Positions 1-8,707 of a stretch of DNA of 64,000 nt are shown one piece after another. The position numbers were made by a program, and so were the translations under genes. Numbering within the stretch: position 1 is the stretch's first letter; every line of letters begins with the position of its first letter. The notes beneath the pieces were generated by a model. The model was not told the origin of the DNA. It saw only the letters and a program-made list of their open reading frames with translations, and searched no databases. Location: assembly GCF_017908035.1 (NCBI RefSeq), contig NZ_JAEQMU010000001.1, positions 2,294,001 through 2,358,000 of the forward strand. The letters run 5' to 3'. The stretch comes from Sphingobacterium tabacisoli (GTDB taxonomy: Bacteria > Bacteroidota > Bacteroidia > Sphingobacteriales > Sphingobacteriaceae).

Positions 1-677
1 CACTTTCCGAAAAATCATCGCGTGATGCAGAGCGTTACCTGAAAGAACTAGGTGTTAAAGTCATGGTCAACACACAAGTGACAGGATATGACGGTAACAC
101 AATTACATTCAACAACGGCGAAAGTATTCCTACAAAAACAGTTATCTGGGGAGCCGGAGTAAAAGGTCAGTTCCCAGAAGGAATCCACGCAGACTATATC
201 GAAAGAGGTAACCGTATCCGTACGAATGGCCAATGTCAAATTGAAGGTTTTGACGGAATATATGCCATTGGAGACGTATCTGCAATGATTACTGAAGACA
301 CGCCAAGAGGTCTTCCAGGTGTAGCTCCAGCAGCGCAACAACAAGGTAAATATGTAGCGCAGCACATCATGAATATTATTTCTGAAAAGCCTAATGAGGA
401 GAACTTCAAATACTTCGACAAAGGTTCCATGGCTACCGTAGGACGCAACAGAGCCGTAGTAGATATGGGCAAACTGCATATGAAAGGCTTTATAGCTTGG
501 TTGACTTGGATGTTTGTTCACTTGGTATCTATTTTCGGATTCCGTAATAAGGTCGTCACGTTTGTGAACTGGTCTATCAAATTCCTAACAAAGAATTCCG
601 GAATCCGATTGATCGTAAATCGTTACAACAGACCACTACCGGTCAGTAATGAAGAGAAAGAGGAAAAAGTAAAATAA
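1..677 (+). CDS. ndh: Type II NADH dehydrogenase (NDH-2), C-terminal part
   Basis: This is the C-terminal ~224 residues of an FAD-dependent NAD(P)H:quinone oxidoreductase; the start lies before the window, and the frame is open from base 3. NDH-2 passes electrons from NADH to the membrane quinone pool without pumping protons. Visible motifs are the second FAD-contact segment GIYAIGDVSAM, the quinone-site run APAAQQQGKYVA just after it, and a hydrophobic, amphipathic tail (GFIAWLTWMFVHLVSIFGF) that anchors these enzymes to the inner membrane. A strong hairpin with a T-run follows the stop. The family call is firm; the exact substrate (NADH or NADPH) cannot be told from this part. Confidence 0.9.
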   Translation, partial: LSEKSSRDAERYLKELGVKVMVNTQVTGYDGNTITFNNGESIPTKTVIWGAGVKGQFPEGIHADYIERGNRIRTNGQCQIEGFDGIYAIGDVSAMITEDTPRGLPGVAPAAQQQGKYVAQHIMNIISEKPNEENFKYFDKGSMATVGRNRAVVDMGKLHMKGFIAWLTWMFVHLVSIFGFRNKVVTFVNWSIKFLTKNSGIRLIVNRYNRPLPVSNEEKEEKVK

Positions 678-683
678 GACAAG

Positions 684-718
684 AAAATGGGCTACTTCAA
701 AAAGGTAGCCCATTTTTT
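684..718 (+). terminator. Rho-independent terminator after ndh
   Basis: An inverted repeat with arms ATGGGCTAC and GTAGCCCAT is followed by a T-run, directly after the ndh stop codon. Confidence 0.85.
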
Positions 719-734
719 GTGAGATATAAGATAA

Positions 735-843
735 GGAAGTTTTTTGCGATTCTTTGCCGGCGCAGGACAACAAAATTTAGCACACTTTTGACAAGACAAA
801 ATGTGTGAGCCTGTCGCGGCTTGAGCGACAAAAACAACCTGCC
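735..843. repeat. Compact copy of an intergenic repeat with imperfect terminal inverted repeats
   Basis: The left part (735-776, containing TTTTTTGCGATTCTTTGCC) resembles 9454-9497. The right part (780-843, containing GAGCCTGTCGCGGCTTGAGC) resembles 9811-9876 and, in reverse complement, 29111-29160. Left and right ends are themselves imperfect inverted repeats, so the whole ~109 bp could fold as one long hairpin. No coding sequence is evident. It looks like a non-autonomous, MITE- or REP-like element. Confidence 0.6.
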
Positions 844-905
844 TTAACCTCAGTCCCTCCACAACTATAAACCAACAACTATTCCGAACACAAGTTAAGT
901 TTGTT

Positions 906-913
906 AACTTTGG
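906..913 (+). promoter_or_regulatory. Bacteroidota -7 box for polX
   Basis: TAACTTTG matches the Bacteroidota -7 consensus TAnnTTTG and lies 24 bases before the polX ATG. No clear -33 TTTG is seen at the ideal spacing, so this rests on the -7 box alone. Confidence 0.45.
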
Positions 914-937
914 ACAACCTTCAAATTTTATAGAGAC

Positions 938-2614
938 ATGGACAATAAAACGATAGCACGCACCTTCAAGCTTTGTGGCCAACTGATGGAATTACACAAT
1001 GAGAATCCCTTTCGTAGTAAAGCTATAGCTAGTGCTTCGTTCAAGATAGATAAGCTACCGTTCCAAGCGGCAGAAGCCAGCCTTGAAACACTTAGCGAAC
1101 AACCTGGTATTGGAAAAAGCACCGCCGAAAAGATAACACAAATTGTTACTACCGGAACTTTCCCGGAACTCGACGAACTGCTCGCCAAAACTCCAGAGGG
1201 CGTCTTAGAAATGCTTAAAATTAAAGGACTAGGCCCTAAAAAGATACAGGTAATCTGGAACGATCTCGAGATAGAAACTGTGGGCGAATTATACTACGCC
1301 TGCAACGAAAACCGCCTTATAGAAGCAAAAGGCTTTGGTTTAAAAACACAGGAAGACATCAAGAAGGCAATCGAATTCTCGCTTGCAAACCAAGGCTGGT
1401 TCCTGTATGCCAAAATAGAAAGCTCGGCCGAAACTATTTTAACCAAATTACGCACAGCATTACCTAAGAACCAAGTAGAATTCACTGGGGATTTCCGCAG
1501 AAAATGCGAAGTATTAGCACAAGTAGCGCTAATTACGGATGCAGACCTGCCTAGCCTCCAAACGGCTGTAGCAGCATTGAATCACGAACTGGAAATTCAG
1601 GAAAATGACCGCAGCCTGTCTTTTAAAGATGAGAACGGCTATCCTTTTACCGTTTTCAGTTCCTCGGTAGGTACTTTTGCACTAGACTGGCTTATTCGCA
1701 CTGGCGCAGAGGCTCATTTAGAACTTCTAAAAACGATAAGCCCGACAATACCTTCGGCAGCTACAGAAACCGATATATATCAAGCTATGGGACTCGATTA
1801 CATCACCCCTGAGCTACGTGAGGGAATGGATGAGGTAAAACTCGCACAATCCCATAACCTACCCCAATTAATAAAATTTGAAGATTTAAAAGGAACCGTA
1901 CACAACCACTCTACATACTCAGATGGTGTACATACCCTAAGCCAGATGGCTCTTTATTGCAAGGACACACTAGGGCTTTCCTACTTCGGAATCTGCGACC
2001 ACTCAAAAACCGCTGTATACGCCAATGGTCTGACGGAAGAACGCCTACAGCAACAGTGGGCAGAAGTAGAAAAGCTAAACCAAGAACTAGCTCCATTTAA
2101 GATTTTTAAAGGGATAGAAAGTGATATTCTATCCGATGGCTCTTTAGACTATTCGGACGACATATTAGCGCAGTTTGATTTCGCAGTCGCTTCAGTACAC
2201 AGTAACCTAAAGATGGATGAAGAAAAAGCTACTGCTCGATTAATAAAAGCTATTGAAAATCCGTATACAACCATCTTAGGTCATCCCACCGGTCGCCTAC
2301 TGTTATCTAGGGCTGGATATCCTTTAGACTTCAAAAAGGTAATAGATGCCTGTGCTGCAAACGGTGTTGTAATCGAAATCAATGCCAACCCACTTCGTCT
2401 CGATCTGGACTGGCGTTGGCACCGCTACGCTTTGGAAAAAGGCGTACTATTGTCAATAAATCCAGATGCACACCGCACAGAAGGCCTCCTAGATATGCAT
2501 TATGGTATACATGTAGCCCGTAAAGGAGGACTGACAAAAGAAAAATGCCTTAATGCTTTTACGCTCGACGAGATCTCTACTTATTTTAAAAATCGTAAGG
2601 CTAAAATCCAATAA
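938..2614 (+). CDS. polX: PolX-family protein: helix-hairpin-helix plus PHP nuclease, polymerase site degenerate
   Basis: 558 residues, the usual length for bacterial family X polymerase/3'-5' exonucleases acting in base-excision repair. Two helix-hairpin-helix motifs (QPGIGKSTAEKI near 55-66; IKGLGPKKI near 95-103) bind DNA. The PHP metallo-nuclease domain from ~320 is intact: HNHSTYSDG (322-330), DH (354-355), GIE (392-394) and PDAH (509-512). The polymerase palm is not intact. The position of the canonical GDxD pair reads AQVALIT (194-200) after a recognisable GDFRR (184-188), and the third aspartate region reads FTVF (237-240). I infer a PHP nuclease that has lost nucleotidyl transfer. 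It stands alone between two terminators. Confidence 0.88.
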   Translation: MDNKTIARTFKLCGQLMELHNENPFRSKAIASASFKIDKLPFQAAEASLETLSEQPGIGKSTAEKITQIVTTGTFPELDELLAKTPEGVLEMLKIKGLGPKKIQVIWNDLEIETVGELYYACNENRLIEAKGFGLKTQEDIKKAIEFSLANQGWFLYAKIESSAETILTKLRTALPKNQVEFTGDFRRKCEVLAQVALITDADLPSLQTAVAALNHELEIQENDRSLSFKDENGYPFTVFSSSVGTFALDWLIRTGAEAHLELLKTISPTIPSAATETDIYQAMGLDYITPELREGMDEVKLAQSHNLPQLIKFEDLKGTVHNHSTYSDGVHTLSQMALYCKDTLGLSYFGICDHSKTAVYANGLTEERLQQQWAEVEKLNQELAPFKIFKGIESDILSDGSLDYSDDILAQFDFAVASVHSNLKMDEEKATARLIKAIENPYTTILGHPTGRLLLSRAGYPLDFKKVIDACAANGVVIEINANPLRLDLDWRWHRYALEKGVLLSINPDAHRTEGLLDMHYGIHVARKGGLTKEKCLNAFTLDEISTYFKNRKAKIQ

Positions 2615-2622
2615 AAACACAA

Positions 2623-2653
2623 GAGCCATCCCGAATTAACTTCGGGATGGCTC
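2623..2653. terminator. Bidirectional terminator between polX and fabV
   Basis: A perfect 13-bp stem (GAGCCATCCCGAA / TTCGGGATGGCTC) with a 5-base loop lies between the two convergent genes. Confidence 0.8.
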
Positions 2654-2679
2654 CTATGTCTTTATGCTGAATCAGTTAA

Positions 2680-3882
2680 CTACGCCTCTATACTAGGAAT
2701 AGTAACAAGCTCATTTGTCTCGGCTTCATAATTCACCTCAGGGAAGTTGAAACCGAAAAGGTTAAAAAACTCATCGCGGTATCCTTTGATATCCGAAATT
2801 TCTTCCAGATTTTCAGTAGTCGCTTCGTCCCAAAGTTTTGCAACTTCGGCCTGTACATCAGCACGCATTTCCCAGTCATCAACACGGATACGACCTTTTT
2901 CATCCAAAGCTAGTTTACCGTCTGTACTGTAAAGACGCTCAGCAAACAAACGTTGCATCTGCTCGATTGTACCTTCATGAATACCTTTAGCTTTCATCAC
3001 TTTGTAAAGTAACGAAATATAAAGAGGAACTACCGGAATAGCCGAACTCGACTGTGTAACCAAAGCCTTATTGACCGACACATAAGAAATACCGTTAAGG
3101 TCTTTCAACAAATCGTTGATAACAGGCACTGTATTCTCTAAATCGTCTTTCGCCTTACCGATTGTACCATTTCTATAGATAGGGTATGTAAGCTCAGGGC
3201 CTATATAAGAATAAGCAACAGTTTTCACACCATCAGCTAATACACCTGCTGCTTTCAAGTCCTCCATCCAAAACTTCCAGTCTTCTCCGCCCATGACAGC
3301 GATAGTATTAGCCACATCTTCTTCATTTTCCACTGGTTGAATAGAGATATCAGAAACTACTCCCGCGTGAAAATCTACTGTTTTATTTGTAAATGGGTGT
3401 GCAATAGGTTTTAAAACAGAAGCATGAGCTACACCAGTCTTAGGGTGTGTACGTCTTGGAGAGGCTAATGAATAGACAACCAAATCCACTTGACCTAAAT
3501 CTTTTTTAATCAGTTCAATTGTCTGCTTTTTGATATCATCTGAAAATGCATCACCATTGATGCTCTTAGCATACAGACCCGCAGCCTGAGCTTCCTTTTC
3601 AAATGCGGCAGTATTATACCATCCAGCAGTACCAGGTTTGCCCTCAGCAGCTGGCTTTTCGAAAAAGACACCGATAGTAGCAGCATCCGAACCAAAAGCA
3701 GCAGTAATGCGTGAAGCCAGACCAAAGCCTGTAGATGCTCCAATAACTAATACTTTTTTAGGACCGTTATCAATCTTGCCTTTTGATTTTACATATTCAA
3801 TTTGGTTTTTCACATTTTGTGCTGTTCCTTCAGGGTGTGAAGTCAAACAGATAAAACCTCTTACACGTGGTTGAATAATCAT
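2680..3882 (-). CDS. fabV: Trans-2-enoyl-CoA/ACP reductase, FabV type
   Basis: 400 residues, the length typical of FabV. The enzyme catalyses the NADH-dependent last reduction of the fatty-acid elongation cycle. The N-terminal segment MIIQPRVRGFICLTSHPEG is characteristic, the nucleotide-binding turn GASTGFG is at 48-54, and the family's Tyr-x8-Lys catalytic pair is Y236/K245. FabV enzymes are generally insensitive to triclosan, unlike most FabI. The gene is monocistronic and convergent with polX, with a shared terminator. Function is confident; whether the cell also has FabI cannot be seen here. Confidence 0.93.
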   Translation of the reverse strand: MIIQPRVRGFICLTSHPEGTAQNVKNQIEYVKSKGKIDNGPKKVLVIGASTGFGLASRITAAFGSDAATIGVFFEKPAAEGKPGTAGWYNTAAFEKEAQAAGLYAKSINGDAFSDDIKKQTIELIKKDLGQVDLVVYSLASPRRTHPKTGVAHASVLKPIAHPFTNKTVDFHAGVVSDISIQPVENEEDVANTIAVMGGEDWKFWMEDLKAAGVLADGVKTVAYSYIGPELTYPIYRNGTIGKAKDDLENTVPVINDLLKDLNGISYVSVNKALVTQSSSAIPVVPLYISLLYKVMKAKGIHEGTIEQMQRLFAERLYSTDGKLALDEKGRIRVDDWEMRADVQAEVAKLWDEATTENLEEISDIKGYRDEFFNLFGFNFPEVNYEAETNELVTIPSIEA

Positions 3883-4057
3883 ATTTAATACTTAGATGTT
3901 AATGATGTTAACAAAGTACAAACTTATGCAAAATGCTTCGCATTCGCGCAATAGGTAATACAAAAAGTTAAAACATACAAGCAAAGCGGAATGTGCCCTA
4001 ATTCATTACAAAAGCAAAGCAATGCCCAGAAATATCTAATCCAACTATTTTATTGAC

Positions 4058-4065
4058 TACATTTG
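4058..4065 (+). promoter_or_regulatory. Bacteroidota -7 box upstream of the outer-membrane barrel gene
   Basis: TACATTTG fits TAnnTTTG and lies 42 bases before the ATG at 4108. The -33 element is not clear. Confidence 0.45.
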
Positions 4066-4107
4066 CAATCAAATTATTGATAAACAATATAAAAAACCAA
4101 GCTTTTT

Positions 4108-4647
4108 ATGAAAAAGATCTACTTAAGTTTAGCCTTAGCATTAGGCTTTGGAGTTACGCAGGCACAGGAAACACATCCTGCCATCCAAAAAGGAAAAATA
4201 ATGGTTGAAACCAACTTCACCCCTTTTGGCACAGGAAACAGCGGATTTAGCTACTCGAAAGCCGATGGGGCTAAAAGTTGGCAAGTTGGTGCCTCTGCAG
4301 GATACTTTGTCATGGATAAACTTGCTTTTAAGGCTGGTATCGGATACACAAAAACAGAATTGGAGATCAACTTTGGTGGTCTCGCCTCAGCCAATATCAG
4401 TACAGATGCACTCACCTACCAATTTGGCGCCAAATATTACATCATCAACTGTATCCCTGTACAGGTCGACTTCAATGGCGCAAAGCAAGGAGATATAAAA
4501 ACGAACTCTATTGGTGGTCAGCTGGGCTACGCTTGGTTCATAAGGGATAATATGGCACTTGAGCCTGCGGTCAAATACAATTTGGGAGTAGATGACAACA
4601 GCCGCAATGTGTTCTCGGCAGGGTTAGGATTTTCAATTCACTTTTAA
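4108..4647 (+). CDS. Outer-membrane beta-barrel protein
   Basis: 179 residues with a signal peptide (MKKIYLSLALALGFGVTQAQ) followed by about eight amphipathic strands of alternating hydrophobic and polar residues, ending in a C-terminal phenylalanine (GLGFSIHF) as in outer-membrane barrels. It resembles the small 'outer membrane protein beta-barrel' families (OmpW/OmpA-like size) common in Bacteroidota. No plug, lipobox or OmpA peptidoglycan-binding domain is present. The gene is monocistronic with its own promoter box and terminator. The class is clear; its ligand or role is not. Confidence 0.8.
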   Translation: MKKIYLSLALALGFGVTQAQETHPAIQKGKIMVETNFTPFGTGNSGFSYSKADGAKSWQVGASAGYFVMDKLAFKAGIGYTKTELEINFGGLASANISTDALTYQFGAKYYIINCIPVQVDFNGAKQGDIKTNSIGGQLGYAWFIRDNMALEPAVKYNLGVDDNSRNVFSAGLGFSIHF

Positions 4648-4648
4648 A

Positions 4649-4685
4649 ACAACAGGCTTTCGTTTTCGAAAGCCTGTTGTTTTTT
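4649..4685. terminator. Bidirectional terminator
   Basis: A 14-bp stem (ACAACAGGCTTTCG / CGAAAGCCTGTTGT) is followed by Ts on the plus strand and has a shorter T-run on the minus strand. It lies between convergent genes. Confidence 0.85.
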
Positions 4686-4687
4686 AG

Positions 4688-5158
4688 CTATTTTACATGC
4701 GCTCGTAGCATCCAAGCGGTCTTCTCATGTTTTGCGAGTATACCGACCAGAAAATCCTCTGTTCCGGCATCTCCGTGTTTATCCGCAGTCTCTATATATT
4801 CACGAAGGGTAATAATCAGACTTTCGTAATCTCCAAGTAGCTCTTTGATATAGCCTTGACTATCATTTTTGCCATACTTCATTTCTGTAAGCTGTGTAAG
4901 CTCCAGGAATTGCTTCATCGTACCGACAGCATAATGACCAATAGCACGTACACGTTCTGCAACCTCATCGATCAGTTCCGCCAATTCGTCGTATAATCCT
5001 TCGAAGAATACATGCTGTGCATGGAAATCTGCTCCCTCTATATTCCAATGTGCATTCCGCACCTTTATATAAAGTACATTTTCATCAGCTAATAATTTGT
5101 TTAACAACGCTGCAACAGCTGCTGTGTCCTTTTCTTTAATTCCAATATTTGCTTTCAT
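4688..5158 (-). CDS. dps: Dps-family DNA-binding ferritin-like protein
   Basis: 156 residues. Dps forms a dodecameric cage that oxidises and stores iron using hydrogen peroxide and protects DNA in stress. The ferroxidase ligands appear at the family spacing: H37, H49, D64 and E68, in the segment HWNIEGADFHAQHVFFEGLY and the following EVAERVRAIG. The lysine-containing N-terminus is short. The gene starts 47 bases after the end of the aldo/keto reductase gene on the same strand, so the two may be co-transcribed, consistent with an oxidative-stress unit. Confidence 0.92.
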   Translation of the reverse strand: MKANIGIKEKDTAAVAALLNKLLADENVLYIKVRNAHWNIEGADFHAQHVFFEGLYDELAELIDEVAERVRAIGHYAVGTMKQFLELTQLTEMKYGKNDSQGYIKELLGDYESLIITLREYIETADKHGDAGTEDFLVGILAKHEKTAWMLRAHVK

Positions 5159-5205
5159 TATGTATAATTTGATTTACCTATTTAACCTTTTTACGTTTTA
5201 ATCTC

Positions 5206-6162
5206 TTAACTACTTGCCAATTCTAACTTGGCTAGACTAGCTACATCCAACCGTAGATTGACCGCTTCTACAAAAGCATCCATATGATGTCTTTTTGTAG
5301 CACTGGCTATCGGTGCGGCAACCGTTCTTTGTGCCAGTAGCCAAGCCAAAGCAACAGCCGAAGCTGATACCGAATACGCATTAGCCACTTCGTTCAGAAC
5401 AGCTACAATACGCCGTCCACGATCATTCCAATATTTTTCCTTGATTCCTGCCCCTCTGGCTGACTGACCAAAATCAGCCTCCGAAGTATATTTTCCAGTC
5501 AGGAAACCACTTGCTAATGAATAATACGGAATTACGGCAATTTGTTTTTCGAAAGTTATCTTTTCGTACAAGTGTTCGAATTTCGCACGATCAAAAAGGT
5601 TATATTCAGGCTGTAGTGAGACATATGAAGGAAGCCCCTTCTCAGCTGAAGTATCCAAACTTTCCACGAGCCGCTCTGGCGATATATTAGAAGCGCCGAT
5701 AAAACGAACTTTCCCTTCCTTTATCAAATCTTCATAGGCCCGCAATGTTTCTTCCACAGGTGTAGTTTCATCGTCATAGTGTGTCTGATAAAGATCGATA
5801 TAATCCGTACGTAAACGCTTTAAGGAATTTTCAACTTCTTCTTTTATATAGTCCCCTTTTACATTCGGTTTACTATCATATCCGAATCTCCCCCCTACCT
5901 TGGTCATCAACACCACTCCATCCCGGCCTCCACGTTCCTGCAACCAGTTACCTATAATTGTTTCCGATTCTCCGCCTTTATTGCCAGGAACCCAATGCGA
6001 GTAGTTATTCGCCGTGTCAATCGCATTAAATCCTAAGTCCTTAAAAGCATCTAAAATGCCAAAAGAAGCATCCTGATCTAATGTCCAACCAAATACGTTT
6101 CCACCAAAAATTAAAGGAACTATTTCTAGGGAAGAGCTTCCCAACTGTCGTTTATCCATCAT
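5206..6162 (-). CDS. Aldo/keto reductase
   Basis: 318 residues, a TIM-barrel NADPH-dependent oxidoreductase. The catalytic tetrad is visible as D49 and Y54 (AIDTANNYSHW), K88 (LMTKVG) and H128 (LYQTHYDD). Sequence style and the conserved GASN after strand 6 match the 'YajO/Tas-like' aldo/keto reductases rather than potassium-channel beta subunits. It is upstream of dps in the same direction. The intergenic region before its start is shared with the divergent pseudouridine synthase gene and holds a striking inverted repeat. The physiological substrate is unknown. Confidence 0.88.
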   Translation of the reverse strand: MMDKRQLGSSSLEIVPLIFGGNVFGWTLDQDASFGILDAFKDLGFNAIDTANNYSHWVPGNKGGESETIIGNWLQERGGRDGVVLMTKVGGRFGYDSKPNVKGDYIKEEVENSLKRLRTDYIDLYQTHYDDETTPVEETLRAYEDLIKEGKVRFIGASNISPERLVESLDTSAEKGLPSYVSLQPEYNLFDRAKFEHLYEKITFEKQIAVIPYYSLASGFLTGKYTSEADFGQSARGAGIKEKYWNDRGRRIVAVLNEVANAYSVSASAVALAWLLAQRTVAAPIASATKRHHMDAFVEAVNLRLDVASLAKLELASS

Positions 6163-6259
6163 AAGTCTATCGTTTTTGAAGTATTACAAGTTACCCTTTT
6201 TTAACCGTATTCCATTCTTATGTATGTAATATTTAAGTCAGTTAGTAGCTTGTTATCGT

Positions 6260-6289
6260 GTTATCCAGTTATCTTGATAACTGGATAAC
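6260..6289. repeat. Perfect 14-bp inverted repeat in a divergent promoter region
   Basis: GTTATCCAGTTATC, two bases, then GATAACTGGATAAC. Degenerate copies of the same words (CTGGTTAACTTG, GATAATCTG) continue to about 6320. It sits between the divergent starts at 6162 and 6373, and could be an operator or a hairpin. Confidence 0.6.
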
Positions 6290-6338
6290 TTGTTCACTGG
6301 TTAACTTGATAATCTGTTCATCTTAACTTATTTCTTCC

Positions 6339-6346
6339 TACTTTTG
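6339..6346 (+). promoter_or_regulatory. Bacteroidota -7 box for the pseudouridine synthase gene
   Basis: TACTTTTG fits TAnnTTTG and lies 27 bases before the ATG at 6373. Confidence 0.45.
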
Positions 6347-6372
6347 CATTCTATTAAGATTAGCACAGTAAA

Positions 6373-8058
6373 ATGAACGAATCCATTCCTTTTTTCCATA
6401 CCTTCAAGTACGACATCAGTAAATTGGAAAAACCCGATAAGTTCACTTTTCCTTTCTGTTATGATCCCCACCCACTCAGCCTGCAGGCGGCGCAAGAACT
6501 GCAACAGTATCTTAGCGAACAACAGGACTTCCAACATAACTTTGGGCTTTCCCAGACACAAGAAGGGAGTCCAATCGGCAAAATGTTCGGCGTACTGGTA
6601 GTTGAAAATAAGCAGGGCACATTGGGATATCTAGCGGCATGCTCCGGTAAACTAGCCGGCACAAATGTTCACAAATTCCTGGTTCCTCCCCTGTTCGACA
6701 TGCTCGCTCCAGGAAGCTTTTTCTTACAACAAGAGGCAACCATCAATCAGCTAAATCGTGAGATTGAAGCACTGGAAGGTCAAAGCGACATTCCTTTATT
6801 ACAGGAAAAACTGAGTACAACACAACTCGAGACAGCAGAGGCACTCAGCGATATGCGCCGCGCGCACAAGCAAAACAAAAATCAACGTAAAGAGACCCGA
6901 GAAGCACAGAAAACACGGTTATCACAAGAAGAATACCTAGCTTTAGAACAAGATCTGATCAAACAGAGCTATAGGGACCAACATGAGTACGATGTCTTAA
7001 GACAGAGCACCAAAGAACGTATAGCCTTAATAGAACAAGAGCTTCAAAGCCACCGTCTTCAGATTACAGAAAAAAAGGACCTACGAAAACAGCTTTCAGC
7101 AGGGCTTCAACAACAGCTTTTTGACCAATACGTATTTTTAGACGCACATGGACATACAAAATCTTTACTGCCCATTTTTGAAGAAGCCTTACAAATCCTC
7201 CCTCCCGCAGGGGCAGGAGAATGTGCCGCCCCAAAGCTATTGCAATATGCTTATCAAAATGAACTCAAGCCAATTTGTATGGCCGAGTTCTGGTGGGGTG
7301 CATCGCCATCGTCGGAAATCCGAAAACATAAGTATTTCTATCCCGCATGTAAAGGAAAATGCGAACCGATACTGACGCATATGCTACAAGGTCTCTCCGT
7401 AGACCCAAATCCACTATTAGAAAACCCGGCAAACGACAAAGACCTACCTATATTATTTGAAGACGAAGATATTATCGTTGTAAATAAACCCGAAGAGTTT
7501 CTTTCTGTTCCAGGGATACACGTTCAGGATTCTGTACAAACACGCATACTCGCCCGCAATCCGGAGATAATAGGTCCCTTGATCATCCATAGGCTCGATA
7601 TGTCGACTTCGGGCATTTTGGTACTTGCCAAGAACAAAGAAGCCCACCAATTTATCCAAGATCAATTCATCAAACATACCGTAAAAAAAAGATACACGGC
7701 CTTATTAGATGGTATCATAAGCAGTCAGGAAGGCATTATAGATTTCCCACTACGTGTTGACCTCGAAGACCGGCCGCGCCAGATGCTCTGCTACGAGCAT
7801 GGAAAAAATGCACGCACCCAATATAAAGTTGTCGCTATTGAAGGTGATAAAACACGGATCCATTATTTCCCACTAACCGGACGAACACATCAACTCCGTG
7901 TCCACTCCGCCCATCAACAGGGACTTAATGCTCCGATCTGGGGAGACGATCTCTATGGCAAACGCGCCAACCGCCTCCATCTACACGCAGGCTATATTCA
8001 GTTTATACATCCCAGCACTAAGCAAAATATTGTTTTTGAAGTGATCGATCCCTTTTAA
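6373..8058 (+). CDS. RluA-family RNA pseudouridine synthase with long N-terminal extension
   Basis: 561 residues, about twice the size of plain RluA enzymes. The C-terminal ~190 residues are the catalytic domain. The HRLD signature is at 406-409 (catalytic D409) in IIHRLDMSTSGILVLAKNK, followed by the RTHQLR motif. The N-terminal ~370 residues hold a globular start, a long charged coiled coil (about 120-235), and a segment with MAEFWWGASPSSEIR and CKGKCEPIL. This layout is known for a subgroup of RluA proteins whose target site is not well defined. I would not assign a specific rRNA or tRNA position. Confidence 0.87.
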   Translation: MNESIPFFHTFKYDISKLEKPDKFTFPFCYDPHPLSLQAAQELQQYLSEQQDFQHNFGLSQTQEGSPIGKMFGVLVVENKQGTLGYLAACSGKLAGTNVHKFLVPPLFDMLAPGSFFLQQEATINQLNREIEALEGQSDIPLLQEKLSTTQLETAEALSDMRRAHKQNKNQRKETREAQKTRLSQEEYLALEQDLIKQSYRDQHEYDVLRQSTKERIALIEQELQSHRLQITEKKDLRKQLSAGLQQQLFDQYVFLDAHGHTKSLLPIFEEALQILPPAGAGECAAPKLLQYAYQNELKPICMAEFWWGASPSSEIRKHKYFYPACKGKCEPILTHMLQGLSVDPNPLLENPANDKDLPILFEDEDIIVVNKPEEFLSVPGIHVQDSVQTRILARNPEIIGPLIIHRLDMSTSGILVLAKNKEAHQFIQDQFIKHTVKKRYTALLDGIISSQEGIIDFPLRVDLEDRPRQMLCYEHGKNARTQYKVVAIEGDKTRIHYFPLTGRTHQLRVHSAHQQGLNAPIWGDDLYGKRANRLHLHAGYIQFIHPSTKQNIVFEVIDPF

Positions 8059-8113
8059 TAGAATTATTTTTTTTTAATGCATTTCCTTAACTTAGGTCAA
8101 ATTAAGCCGTACA

Positions 8114-8686
8114 ATGGAAACATTAAAATATGTATACCAACACCCCTTGTTTGAAACGAAGGACTTTGACCTCATCGGCGATGTACACGAGAAGATACAA
8201 CGTTCGAAAGGCGACTTACTGTTACAAAAAGGACAAGTTGCAAATGAATACTACATTATAGAAAGTGGCCTCACACGCTCCTACCTGTATGACTACGACG
8301 GCAACGAAATTACCGTCGATTTCAAAGGAGACAAAGAAGTCGCCATCGAGGTAGCGTCACTTTTTCAGCGCGTACCTACGCAAGAATATATACAATGCCT
8401 TACTGACTGCACCCTATGGAAAGTCAAGTTTGATGACTTTCAAGAACTTTTCCACCAGATCCCTGCAATGCGGGAATGGGGACGTGCCTGGATGGCATTC
8501 GAACTGTACCTGAGCAAGAAAAGAGCCACTGAAATGATTACTGAACCGGCGACCAAACGCTACCTCCAGCTGATGCAGGAAAGACCTCAGATTATACAAC
8601 AGGCCCCACTCAAATACATCGCCACCTATCTTGGTATCACCGATACCTCACTAAGTCGCATTCGTAAGGAAATAGCACATATCTAA
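8114..8686 (+). CDS. Crp/Fnr-family transcriptional regulator
   Basis: 190 residues with an N-terminal cyclic-nucleotide-binding-like jelly roll (GDLLLQKGQVANEYYIIESGLTRSYL, residues ~34-60) and a short C-terminal helix-turn-helix (LKYIATYLGITDTSLSRIRKEI) ending at the stop. The HTH recognition helix TDTSLSRIRKE is the type seen in the many short Bacteroidota Crp-like regulators that lack classical cAMP contacts. No Fnr-type cysteine cluster is visible. It lies 55 bases after the pseudouridine synthase gene and 21 before the L,D-transpeptidase gene. Effector and targets are unknown. Confidence 0.85.
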   Translation: METLKYVYQHPLFETKDFDLIGDVHEKIQRSKGDLLLQKGQVANEYYIIESGLTRSYLYDYDGNEITVDFKGDKEVAIEVASLFQRVPTQEYIQCLTDCTLWKVKFDDFQELFHQIPAMREWGRAWMAFELYLSKKRATEMITEPATKRYLQLMQERPQIIQQAPLKYIATYLGITDTSLSRIRKEIAHI

Positions 8687-8707
8687 AACATCAAAAGTAA
8701 AGCATCT

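Noticed and set aside
48..521. 157-codon frame antisense to ndh
   Set aside because: Shadow of the strongly conserved NDH-2 frame on the plus strand.
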